Shown: positions 46,552-56,510 of the stretch, in pieces
Layout of the letters: each line of letters starts with the position of its first letter
How positions within the stretch are numbered: position 1 is the first letter of the stretch
Source: Anisodus tanguticus
Taxonomy: Eukaryota > Streptophyta > Magnoliopsida > Solanales > Solanaceae
NCBI GenBank assembly: GCA_034509755.1
Contig: CM067546.1
Location: 28,697,876 to 28,761,875 of the forward strand
Direction: 5' to 3'
DNA: 64,000 bases
Translations under genes and position numbers: made by a program
Notes under the pieces: generated by a model
Databases searched by the model: none
The model's input: the letters and a program-made list of their open reading frames with translations, nothing else
What the model was told of the DNA's origin: nothing

Positions 46552-47351
46552 AGCATTAGGACCCATGTCCTAACAAAGAAGACAAGTGGAAGGTCATATT
46601 CGGCCACCGATCAACTTTATCAAAAGTTTATCCCGACTTTATGAAAAGTCGTTTGTTTTCTTTTACTTTTTCTTTTTTAAAGATAAGAAAGCGACGTGTG
46701 TCGAGAATCTTATCTTACTTTATGTAAAGTTATTTACTTTCCGCAAAGTAGTTTGTCCTTTTGTAATAATTTAGATTCAATTACTGTTAATTATGTAAAT
46801 TGTAATCTTAGTTGAAGTCCGCCTTCGTCTATAAAAGGCACTTCTCATTCATTTGTATAGGGATCAGAAAAAACCAGAAAATCGAGCTTTGTACATTTCT
46901 CCTTTCAATAATAAGATTGGAATTGGCTCAACTCCGGTGTTCTTGGCTTCGTTTCGGTATACCTCTCTCTCCTTTTATTTTTCTGTACTTGTTATACATA
47001 TGATAGGCTAATAGCCTATACTGTCTAAGAATGCTCTGAGAATATGATTTAAAGTTTTCTAATTCGGATTCAAGTTCTAAAGCAGTATATAGCACTGTGA
47101 GTCATGTTAATACTTGGGTAGGCTATTCTTAAAGATGTCCGTACATTTGCTCATACTTAGCCGCAGCCGAGGATAGGCGTCATGGCGTTTTCTTGAGCTA
47201 CAGTTCAGGACTGGTGAATAGCTAACGTACTGGTATTTGACATGGTCAAATCTTATATGCATAGTACTTCTTAACGCTTGAATATGATTGAAAATCCTTT
47301 ACATGTTTCGTATTCATGATAAGATCCTTACAGACCTATGCATCAGGTCTT
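46552..47351 (+). promoter_or_regulatory. Viral promoter, polyadenylation region and RNA leader, copy B
   Basis: TATA box tataaaa at 46830-46836, preceded by four dyads of the form ACTTT-N4-AAAGT (46611-46626, 46633-46648, 46717-46730, 46736-46749). AAAG is the core bound by plant Dof factors. A polyadenylation-like aataaga (46908-46914) lies about 75 bases after the TATA box, as in caulimovirids, where a terminally redundant RNA reads past it once. The leader of about 490 bases ends where the primer site would begin. GATAAG-type I-box words are also present. Confidence 0.72.
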
Positions 47352-47389
47352 AAGATTTTTGTGCTTATATTCCCACCAAGCACTTCCAG
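47352..47389 (+). repeat. 38-bp direct repeat, right flank of the pararetrovirus block
   Basis: Same orientation as, and identical to, 35568-35605. Followed by host intron sequence ttacggttcc. Confidence 0.9.
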
Positions 47390-47467
47390 TTACGGTTCCT
47401 ATTTAGTATCCAACCCTCCTTCATTCCTTTACTTATGCTGATTTTCTCTTGTTTTCTGCTTTTGCAG

Positions 47468-47550
47468 TTAGTGTTAGTGAAGTAGAAGCATTGTTTGAGC
47501 TGTTCAAGAGTATTAGCAGTTCGGTAATTGATGATGGGCTAATAAGCAAG
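47468..47550 (+). CDS. CBL1-like: CBL-like exon 2
   Basis: Acceptor ttttgcag (ends 47467) and donor aag/gtaatt (47551). The 83 bases complete the split Phe codon and encode SVSEVEALFELFKSISSSV followed by IDDGLISK, the first helix and start of EF-hand 1. Phase agrees with exon 1 even though 12.4 kb now separate them. Confidence 0.9.
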
Positions 47551-48031
47551 GTAATTCTGCTAAACTAGTGAATCTTGTCTTCTTGGTTTTTAGTGTAAGA
47601 TTGTGGTCCCTGGTGCATTCTTTCAGATGAGTTTAACAAGTTATTACTTGCATAACTAGGTACCGTGTTTTCTGTGTCTCTGAACATCAGCTGGGCACTG
47701 TTTATGTTGTTCTTTTTTTTTATTTTCCTTTTTTTTTTTCATTTGTAATTGATCACTGGGTATATTTTGGAGAATATTTTGGTTTGGTTACAAGAAATTG
47801 GAAAGGCATTTGTTATTTATGGGTATTCCTAAACAAGCATTTCTAGAAGGAAAAGCATTGAGAAAGTTTCCTTGGCAATGCCTTAATGGTAGTCCAGTTG
47901 TCTTTTATTGTCATTGTTCTCGGGCATGAGGTGAAAGTTATTTACTTCCCTGGATATTAGTTTTGTGTTTCAGTCACGTCCTATACTTGAGGTTCTTGAA
48001 AAGGTATTTGCTAAAACCGTATTGCAATAGA

Positions 48032-48840
48032 GAGCTGAAGCATCATGCTCGGGCTCTCTTTGTCTGTCGTTCAGCTTACTACAAATTCAGCATTACATAA
48101 TGTCGCAGTCTATTCTCTATGGAGCAATTTAATTGTATAAATAGTGACCAACTGCCCATGCTGTTATATACTTATTACTTAATATTTTATCTTTTTTTTT
48201 TATCAAAAAGATAAATACAATTTCTTTTCCTAGATATTGAGTTTTGTCTGGTTTTCCATATTATACACTTTAGGTCATAGGAAGTTGTACCTATAATGGT
48301 GGGAGGTAGCAAGTATAGATGAATTAGTCGAGATATGCAAAAGTTGGCTCGAACACCATTGTTATTAAAAATGAAAGGGCCCTTGGAAGTCATAAAATAT
48401 TTGCTTAAACTGCATTGGTAGTAGTTGATTGAAGTGTCATTTTCGTATTGGTGGTGTTTGGGTTAGTTTGTGCATACCTTGACTGATTAATTGGACATCC
48501 TGTCTAGCCCACAAGCACATGTTACAAACGTAAATATGCCCACCAAGGTTCAAGCAGGTCAGACCTAGTATTGTAGGAGGGATTTGATCCTGGGCCCTGT
48601 AAGTTTTTATGTTCATGCCTCAACCACTAGACCATCCCCTGGGGACATGGCTGAACCATCATATTTTGGCTTTGTTTGCAAATCTTTTAGCTCACTGCAA
48701 ATTCAGCATTATATGATCTAGTGCAGTTCTCTTTGGAACGATATTACTGTGATATTACTGAACTTAGTATTACATACATATGTAATTTTGATTGTTAATT
48801 ATCAAAATATAAATACAGTTTTTCTTATACATGGAAAAAT
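48032..48840 (+). repeat. Diverged direct duplication in CBL intron 2, with a SINE between the copies
   Basis: The stretch 48032-48235 (gctgaagcatcat, caaattcagcattac, tatcaaaaagataaataca) recurs in degraded form at 48650-48835 (gctgaaccatcat, caaattcagcattat, tatcaaaatataaatacag). Confidence 0.6.
48435..48648 (-). mobile_element. tRNA-derived SINE (minus strand)
   Basis: Read on the minus strand it starts near ccaggggatggtctagtggttgagg. Box A (tggtctagtggttg, plus 48621-48634) and box B (ggatcaaatcc, plus 48580-48590) are about 30 bases apart, as in RNA polymerase III promoters of plant SINEs. The downstream body has no coding capacity. Exact 3' end and duplication not resolved. Confidence 0.65.
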
Positions 48841-48856
48841 CACGGTGGATGTGCAG

Positions 48857-48902
48857 GAAGAATTTCAGTTGGCTTTATTCAAGAAACCTTTTTGCAAATC
48901 AG
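48857..48902 (+). pseudogene. CBL1-like: CBL-like exon 3 with internal deletion
   Basis: Acceptor gtgcag (ends 48856), donor cag/gtacaa (48903). It encodes EEFQLALFK, then PFCKS in place of a longer charged stretch. The bases acctttttgcaaatcag would encode LFAN in another frame, so about 14 bases appear to be missing after aagaa. The size comparison with family members is from memory. Confidence 0.7.
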
Positions 48903-49341
48903 GTACAATACATCATTGATTGTTTGCTTCAGTTATGTTTGATATAGTACTGATTGATTAGCTCCTTATGGGACTTTGAGCATTCTATAATACAGTTGCT
49001 CTTAATATATTTCTTAATAATACTAAATTTGGATTGAGATAGAGCTTCCTTTGCAAGTAAATGAACTGCTACATTCCCTTCTCTAAAGCTATGCCGGATC
49101 ACCACTTGCTTCCCTCAAAGCATTAACCATCTGCAAGAAGAAATTAAGGAAGAGTAGATTTTGTCACCTTTGAAAATAGCATTGATTGTGTCAGTGCTGT
49201 CCATTTCTATCTCTAGTGGATAGAGGTTGCGATCTATTGCAATGTTTAAGCCACATTCTATTGCATGTAAAGATGAGTTAGAATAGCATTTACAATTATA
49301 GCCTGCTGTCCAATCACCATTGTGGTTTCTGAAAATGCTTG

Positions 49342-49460
49342 TGTTAAGAGTCCCACATCGGATATGGAATGAGAACATGGACTCCTTATATAGACTTGAA
49401 CAATCATAACACTATAAACTATCTTTTAGGGTTGAATTAGGCCAAAGATCCATTCTTACA
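49342..49460 (+). mobile_element. TRIM solo LTR inside the LINE
   Basis: 119 bp, starts tgttaagagtcccacatcgg and ends attcttaca. The same length as, and closely similar to, the TRIM LTRs at 325 and 547. It splits the LINE RNase H reading between KLNTDG and the FRNHNGDW segment. No clear duplicated target site. Confidence 0.8.
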
Positions 49461-50303
49461 GAGTGTGAGTAATGTAATTGAATAAACCATCAGTATTTAA
49501 TTTGTACGATGCATGGGGAGGTTTGTATCATGAAATTTGAATTCTCATGCTAGGTTTGTTGATTGTGTCTTTCATGGTCAGGCAATGGTATTCTTTTGCA
49601 TGATGTACGATGGTAGAAGCATCCACCGGGTTAGTCAAGTTGTTGTGATTGTTATTATTACGATTTAGCCAAATGGCCCATATAATAAAAGAAAATAGAT
49701 TTTTCCAAGAGATGTTATAATGCTAGAGATTTGGGTTGCTATTCCTAACCTCATCAAGCAATTGTTCTTGAGGGGATGTGGTGAATTTGAAATTGAAAAT
49801 TTTCCACGCATGACTATTTAGAGGACATTGTTTGAAAATGTGAGTGATAGTTTTAGTTTCATTGCGACAGATAGGGCACATGTCATTAATATTGATGCCT
49901 AGATGATTAAGATATGCTCTTGTTGGCAGTCTATTGTAATAACATTTTCAAGAGAAGAGTTTGTGCTGAGGAGGGTTCGATTAATTTTTCCTTAATAGAT
50001 TCTGGTATATCAAAGCAAATGGAAGACAAGTCTGCGAAGATCACCTATTGTCTTTGTGAGCTCACTGTGATGCAAAGGACCAGAGATACAATTCCTAAGA
50101 GTTGGGGTATTAGGGATCCATTTCTTGTGCCAAATATTAAAGGAGGAGTTGACTTTGGGGCACTACAGAATATTTTTATTACAAATGTCCCTTCCTTTAA
50201 GAAGAGATTTTCAAGTGGTGAAGGTGGAAATTATGTTCTTTGTACGGGCATATTTGTTTCTTAAAATGGTAGCTCATAATGCACTAGGGTTAGTGATAAT
50301 CTT

Positions 50304-50969
50304 TCAGGCTAAACTACTAAGGAGAGCCATATTTTTAGATTTGGCTTTCCTAAGATCTAGGATGCCCTCCTCCTTAGATCTAGTAATGGTATCCCAACCT
50401 AATAGGTGAAGTTTTTTGTGGGTATCTGTCGTTCCCCAGATAAAATTACGCTGGATTCTATCGATTTGTTTATGAATTTTAGAAGGGAGAAGAGTATATT
50501 GCATGCAGTGGTTCGCAATGGAGCTTATGGTTGATTGAACTAGGGTTGTCCTTCCTGCAATATTGAGAAAATTGATTTTCCAACCTGTAAGGCGTTGTCT
50601 CATATTATCAATGATAAATTGATAGTCCGAGACTTGGGATTTCTTATGGACAATAGAGAATCCTAGATATTTACCAAAAGTTGTGCTAATAGTAATACCC
50701 AAAAAAACTGAGGTTGAATTAGCAATGTCCTGAGGGCAGTTTTCAGAGAAAATAATCTTGGACTTTGTTAGATTGATACTTTGTCCTGAGAGGGTGCAAA
50801 AATGAGTTAAACAAGAACGGATAGTAGCACAACTCTTTGGAGTAACCTTAGAAAAGATGGTTAGGTCATCAACGAAGAACAAGTGTGATAGAGTGGGACC
50901 GTTAATACTAAGCTTGATAGGGTCCCAATTCCTAATGTCTACTTGGTGAAGGATCACTTTAGAAAACAT
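50304..50969 (-). pseudogene. LINE reverse transcriptase fragment (FVDD)
   Basis: 221 residues, open, starting MFSKVILHQVDIRNWDPIKL. Contains the palm motif FVDD, the thumb region, and the IQRNFIWGTTD and LLGWDTITRSKEEGILDLRK segments that are very characteristic of plant LINE ORF2. The N-terminal endonuclease and fingers are missing or out of frame. Not an autonomous copy. Confidence 0.85.
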
Positions 50970-51677
50970 TTCTAAGCATAAAATAAATATATAAGGTGAT
51001 AGGAATCGCCTTGTCTAATACCATGACTAGGACTAAAAAATAGTATTCATACCATTCACTTTTATAGCAATATTGGTAGTAGTGATACAACTCATCATAA
51101 GTTTGGTTATGTTAGAAGAGAAATTAAAATAGAGTGCGAATAATAAAGGATCATTCAAGCCAATCAAACACTTTTTCTAAGTCTATTTTAAGAATCATAT
51201 CAGCTTATTTTCCTTTCTTCCTAAGATTATTAATGATTTCTTGGATAATAATAGCATTGTCACTTGCTCTTCTTTTGGCTATAAAGCTAGCTTGGTGATG
51301 ACTAATAAGAGTGTGAAGATACGGAACATTGAGAAATTGATATCGTAGGATAAGTGTTCAATAATTGGCATGAAAGAGCCATTCTTTGGCATATATGACA
51401 TACAGTAATAAAAAATTAATTTTATAAAAGAATTTATACCTAATAATCAAAATCATATTTTCAAAAAATACTTAGTACCCCCTCTCTGCCAATAATTCTA
51501 CTTAAAATTAGACAACAAATATTTAGCACAGTGAAATCTTTCAATATTTTCTTACAAATTTCTCTACTTTCTTTTTTAGCCAAGTAATTATTACTAGTTC
51601 TTATCGATGTCGAGTTGCAGTGCCAAGTTTCCTTTATTTTTGGGGCTTCTCCATCGATTGCATTAGGTGTATTCATT

Positions 51678-52805
51678 TGTTGGAATATGTAAAGCAACAA
51701 CGTGAATAGTAAATAACTATTACAGTGATCGAAAGGATAAACAATAACGAGGACAACAACAAGTTGTCAATATTTTGATCTTGAGTGAAACTTCAAATAT
51801 AAAACTTGTATTCGGAAATACAAGGACATGAACTGCTACACTTGTGGCTTGTAGATCCTCTGAGAATACGAATGGTTAGAATCCTTTGTTTGATAAGTTA
51901 ACACCTGAAACACTTAACAATCAATTAGAAAAACACAACACCACCGGCTGAGTCGAGAGATGACTCTCTGTCTTTAAGACAAGATTGCCCCCGTATATAG
52001 GCTTTACGGAAGTGTGGACAATAGTCTTCCAAGATGAAACAACAAACTATCAAGTGTGCAAAGCCTACACAAATGATCTCAGCGAAGAACACAAATAATG
52101 AAGATTGCTAAGAGAAGGATTGCTATCAGGAAAATTGGATCTCTTTGTGGTATTGTGAACTTGTTTTTCTGTTCATATGTTCATATATCTTCCATCTATA
52201 GAATTGAGCCAAGGCTTCAATTTATAGGTGTGCAAGATGGCCTCTTCGAGTGCCCCACAATGGCAATCAATTGCCATGTAATGGATGACATTTAACCCCC
52301 AAGTAATGTAGCAACATAATGGTCCAAGTAATGGCCATTATTGGGTGGTTTCAAAGCCATTGAAGCCCCCTCAACAGCCAAGCCTTTTGGGATTCCGTCG
52401 AGCAATCATTGCCAATGAAGCGCCGCGGTGCTAATTCAACTAGAACCGTAAAGCTTACTGCCAGTCAGGCCCCGCGGCGCTCTGGCACCGCGGTCCAGTC
52501 CGGGAGGCATCGCGGTCCTTCTCGCCTCCGCGACCCTTTTTCAACATGTTCCATCTTACACATCGCACAATCTTTCCTTTGTTTACCAACGTGGAACACT
52601 TGTTATTAATCTAATAACCTTCCATCATTATATGTCTCAAACATTTCACTTACGTACCAATATCTCTTTCATTAACGAAATTTATGATACTTGACATTAA
52701 GATTGCATGTGTGTGAAAATGACGTTTCCGTCGTGTGGGGCCCCAATTGTTCGAGTCATAAATAATGGGATAAACTTAATTCCACATATTAGTAAATTTC
52801 CAACA
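51678..52805 (-). repeat. 3' LTR of element E
   Basis: 1128 bp between tcatt and the purine tract, ends tgttgg...ccaaca when read on plus. GC-rich block at about 52420-52530 (gcgccgcggtgctaatt). Confidence 0.9.
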
Positions 52806-53689
52806 ATCCCCTCTTAAAAGAGATTTTGGCGCACACACAATGTGCCTACTTTTAGCAATCTTTCAGCGAAATGATATTGCATCAGGAGAGGTAGCTTACG
52901 CTTGGAACCTTCCCTAGTTGAATACCATCAGAATTACTTACTGCGCTATGAACATGATGTCTTGAACCATTAGTGTTTAATGTAAGCCAAGACAACGGTA
53001 CCAACACAATACCTCCACTTTATCCATTTCTCCTTTTGTTCTGTCCGTTGTGGTCGTGGACACACTTCGTTTCTTAAGTGCGTTCCTTTGAGGTGGCCTG
53101 TCCTCGCACTTAAATAGGTGATCTCCTACAAGGTATCCTACTATACCCTACTTCACAAGTGTTAGGAATCATTAAAAGTCTCCCCAACCTTAACCTCAAC
53201 CGTTTGAGGATCGTTAAAGGTTTGGAAGCTTAACCTTTACCCACCATGCAGGTAGCACTTTAATGTCTATCGCGGGAATGACCTTAGATTCATGTTTCTT
53301 AACAGAAGTCATAATCCGAAGTGCTCAACTGAACATTTTCCAGCTTAGTTTTCCCTTTGAACTAAATTCTTGGGATCTCCAGTCAGTATGGTTGGGTTAC
53401 CACCGCAAATGTTCGTATTGTTTGGCTTTTAAGCCCATTCCCCTAGACAGACAGAACTCTTGATCTTCGGGTAGTTCCTTAATTAAAGGGTTCGCTAAAT
53501 CCTATGATTAGTAATCAAGGGAGTGACACCCGTGATGATCAACTGCCATACAGTCTCATGTCTTTAACAGATCCGAGAGATATGTTCAAACGCCGTCATC
53601 CGTGCCCTTCCTGAAACCGACCGGTTAGCCACAATGTATAACTGCTGAAGGCACGGGTTCCTCCCAATAAGGGACATTCTCTAAGGAGT

Positions 53690-54300
53690 CGTGAAGTTAC
53701 TCAACTTCTTTCATGCTTTGTTTAAAGCGATAAACTCTGATTCCATCATGAATCGAACCGATGCAAGTTTGCTTAGAGGATTTTCCAAGACCCACCATAC
53801 ACATTTACTTGTGGCTTTGGTGTTCTTCATATCTGATGTCCAGTTTGCATCATTGTTTCTCCCAGAACCGCTGGATATCCAGAATACCATAATCCGTAGA
53901 TAAGCGAATATTTCAGATATCGTCATATCCGACTCAACGTCTTCTATCGACGAAGAAAAAAATCACGCTCCGTAGGATTTGAACCTACGACATCAGGTTT
54001 TGGAGACCCACGTTCTACCGAACTAAACTAAGAGCGCTTTCTTATCACAGTAGATACGACTGTAAAGAAAAAGGGTCATTTCCAGAATCAGGAGTGAACC
54101 TTAGTTCAACTGATCTGTTTTGTAGGCCGATACTAGGTCGATTGTAGTGTGTACAATACATTGAACTACATGTGACCTGCACATATCGCTCCTTGTATAT
54201 GGGTGCACCATGATTCCAAACAGTTCTATGATTCATATTCATTGGCGGCTTCAACGAGACTGTCAATTATCTCACAATTGAGTTTGGAGTTTAGACCAGT
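53690..54300 (-). pseudogene. RT end and RNase H of element E, split by organelle DNA
   Basis: Minus strand: VSLKPPMNMNHRTVWNHGAP and ELRFTPDSGND (54045-54266), then the trnW segment. After it comes CVWWVLENPLSK with SVRFMMESEFIALNKA (53711-53926), the copia RNase H start. Element D has the uninterrupted order at 25804-26240 (ggaaatgatcgatagaagg), which defines the insertion. Confidence 0.7.
53964..54037 (-). tRNA. trnW-CCA: tRNA-Trp (CCA), plastid-type, embedded in element E
   Basis: The minus strand reads gcgctcttagtttagttcgg at the 5' end. The anticodon loop is ctCCAaa (anticodon complement at plus 54001-54003), the T arm gtaggttcaaatcctac is perfect, and the 3' acceptor is ggagcgtg. A 7-bp acceptor, D, anticodon and T stems can all be drawn, with G-T pairs at positions 1 and 7 of the acceptor. 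It matches plant chloroplast trnW (also found in plant mitochondria as a plastid import) with about three changes, by memory. No CCA is encoded. It is likely a nuclear copy of organelle DNA, and its activity is unknown. Confidence 0.9.
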
Positions 54301-55398
54301 CTGTTAGATGTTTTAAAAATCCAATTCCTAAGATGTCATCTGTGATACCCATATCTTTCATATCGAGACTTTTATTTCAATATCACTTCCACTTTCAGAC
54401 TGTTGGTTCTTCCAACTGTTGGCTTTCTAACTTCAGAGTCAATATTTCTGTTATTAGATTCATTGTTTCTGTTTTAATTAAAACTTCCAGGACCAAAATG
54501 TAAACATTTCAGGGACCAAGATGAAAGTTCAAGAAGAAGCCCAACAGTCCAACAAACCAACTCTGATCCTCCCCTTCCAACTCTCCGGTTAGGAAGACTG
54601 TTTCAACATCCATGCCACACAAGACTGCAATGGCCTTAGATTTGAAGCTATTCACAGGGGAGCACATGTACAAGTAGCCGAGGCCTTATACTCGTCAGTA
54701 GATCCATCTACTTTGTATTCACTTTTGAGTATCCACTTTTACAACCCAAATGTTCTTTTTCCGGAGGAAGATCAACCATTACACAAGTATGGTTCTATAT
54801 GATGGAATCTATTTCTCTTTCTGTAGCTTCTTTCCAAAGCAGTGCTTCTGGAGATGACAATTCTCTGTTAATTGTCCATGGTTCATTTTCAACCATACAA
54901 GCTAGAAGGCCTAGAACAAGTCTTTGTCCCCTATTTGCTCCATCTCGGTTCAACATCTAGAATCCCTAAGTTCTACAGATCTGAAATATTAAATTCCGGA
55001 TAGTCAGCAACTTCCGAGTCCTGTAGATACGGAATGTCTAGTTCCGGGCAGTCAGGCCGTCGCGGGTTCTTGTTAACCTTGAGCAATTACTTCTTTTTCC
55101 TTTTCAAGGAAAGTTATCTTCAAAGAATTCAACATTTTTTCACACCAAGAGCCGATAAGCACTACTGTTATTTGCAGATCCAGTGGATATGCAATCTATA
55201 GTCTTAGGTCCAACTTGACCTGTTTCGGTATTCCAACTTTTACCAAGCTACCCCACATCACAACATTTCTATATGAGATCTTTTCCATGTTTCACACGGA
55301 GAGTTATCCTTATCCTTATGCGTATTTCTGTTGAGAATCGCATTAGCGGTAAGGATCCTCTTGCCCCATATATTTTAGGCGTACGACTTTGCGCTTGG

Positions 55399-56160
55399 CT
55401 AACACCATTGGACTGAGGTGAGTAATGAGCGGTCGTTTAATGAACGATGCTTTACATTCTCCCCCTCTATCACTACGAATTCCTCAATCCGTAGGCTTAG
55501 TTGATTTTCAACTTCTGCTTTGTAGCGCTTATCCGCTTCAACAACTTCATCTTTGCTTTTTGACAAACAAAGGATATAATACGTTGTACCATCATCAATT
55601 AAGGTCACAACGTACTTGTCTCCCCCCTCTATTTTCTATAAACTTCAAATCACCCAAGTAGGTGTGACTTAGTTCTAGAGGAGCGGTACTTCTTTCGCTA
55701 TTCCTTTGACGAAACTTGGAAAGGTGATTTTCCCTCTTCGCCTACCTCACATTCATTTTGAGGGTTTATGTCGACAGAAGGCAACAATCTCAACATCATT
55801 AGCTTTTGAATGACTTTCTATTTAACGTGTCTTAATCTATGATGGCATAGATGCACGAATTATAAATATATCATTCATTTGGCTACAGACATACTGTACC
55901 ATTCTTAGTTATTACAGACCTGTTGGACTAGTCTCAAACTAGCTTGACCAACAGCGTCCCTTAAACCAAGTTTGGGACATGTATCACCTCATCTGAGAGT
56001 GATCCCATTCCCTGAAGTCCTATTGAGGACAACCTCTCCAACCTCTTCTACTTTAGAGGTGGCATTGCTTCACATGAACAATCTCTTGCCCGTGGTTAGG
56101 GCATAACCGGATCATATGTGATCTGGATACTCTGCCCACTCCAGTTGCTTTGGCAGACTG
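55399..56160 (-). pseudogene. Integrase remnant of element E
   Basis: Minus-strand frame 55399-55608: TLIDDGTTYYILCLSKSKDE, then RYKAEVENQLS and RIEEFVVIEGENVKH, the core integrase region matching element D at 24470-24680. Upstream pieces are broken by stops. Confidence 0.7.
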
Positions 56161-56164
56161 AGTG

Positions 56165-56510
56165 TCTCCATCGCATTCTAATTCAGGGGTATGGTACCAC
56201 TTACACTCAACCGCCACACCCACGATTTACCCTTAATGATGTCCTATATGCTCCAAACATCATTAAAAATTTAATATATGTTCGAAATTTTACTCGTAAC
56301 AATTCCGTCTCTGTTGACTTTGACTCTTTTAGTTTTACTACGAAGGATCTTTATACGGGAACTCCTCTTACGAGATGCAATAGCACAGGGGATCTATACC
56401 CATTCCCATTCACCTCCGCTGTCACCCCAAGCACTCCTATTTCTCTCGCTGTCATCTTTCCGTCAACTTGGCATAATAGGCTTGGACACCCAGGGCCTTT
56501 CTTTAGGCCT
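56165..56510 (+). pseudogene. Captured copia fragment (pre-integrase), antisense inside element E
   Basis: A plus-strand frame reads QGYGTTYTQPPHPRFTLNDV, LYAPNIIKNLIYVRNFTRNN, GTPLTRCNSTGDLYPFP and WHNRLGHPG. This is the segment between protease and integrase of an A/C-type copia element, but clearly diverged from both. It has no LTR or other domains and is absent from the matching place in D. It therefore looks like a fragment joined during reverse transcription or repair. Confidence 0.8.

Larger units (their letters stand above)
42918..47351 (+). mobile_element. Endogenous pararetrovirus copy B (3' half, inverted relative to A)
   Basis: Begins inside the capsid-protease linker (the KILDALLKAQERDK region of copy A) and runs through protease, RT, RNase H, ORF4, promoter and leader. 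It ends a few bases before the primer-binding site (at cttaag). By eye it is nearly identical to the copy A arm, with scattered substitutions and small indels that break different frames in the two copies. Confidence 0.88.
34925..48902 (+). pseudogene. CBL1-like: Calcineurin B-like calcium sensor gene, 5' part (CBL1/CBL9-type), interrupted
   Basis: Three exons with good splice sites encode the N-terminal quarter of a CBL protein: MGCF start, EDPTVLASQTA, FSVSEVEALFELFKSISSSV and EEFQLALFK. CBL proteins are EF-hand calcium sensors that recruit CIPK kinases to membranes. The MGC start fits N-myristoylation at Gly2 and S-acylation at Cys3. Intron 1 contains the pararetrovirus block. Exon 3 is 46 bp, where the family normally has about 60 (EEFQLALFK plus about 11 codons to ...LFAN). 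The reading frame is therefore shifted, and the usual LFAN codons fall out of frame. A LINE follows exon 3, and no exon for the remaining EF-hands was found. I judge it a truncated pseudogene; distant 3' exons outside the window cannot be excluded. Confidence 0.85.
48960..51370 (-). mobile_element. LINE (L1-type), 5'-truncated
   Basis: Minus strand, from N- to C-terminus. An RT segment (about 51130-51330, AKRRASDNAIIIQEII-like) is followed by a 221-residue open frame with HLFFVDDLTIFSK (FVDD catalytic site near 50870), KIIFSENC, LGFSIVHKKS and GRTTLVQSTISSI. A zf-RVT domain follows (CPIC...HIFKQC, about 49810-49890), then RNase H (YKLNTDG near 49510; IEMDSTDTINAIF near 49180) and the REGNVAVHLLAKEA end at about 49050. 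A TRIM solo LTR interrupts RNase H. The 5' end is lost, typical of target-primed insertion. It lies just after CBL exon 3, in opposite orientation. Confidence 0.85.

Noticed and set aside
51461..51700. Minus-strand frame of 79 residues ending at the edge of element E
   Set aside because: It crosses the target-site duplication into the LTR of E, so it is a chimera of unrelated sequences.
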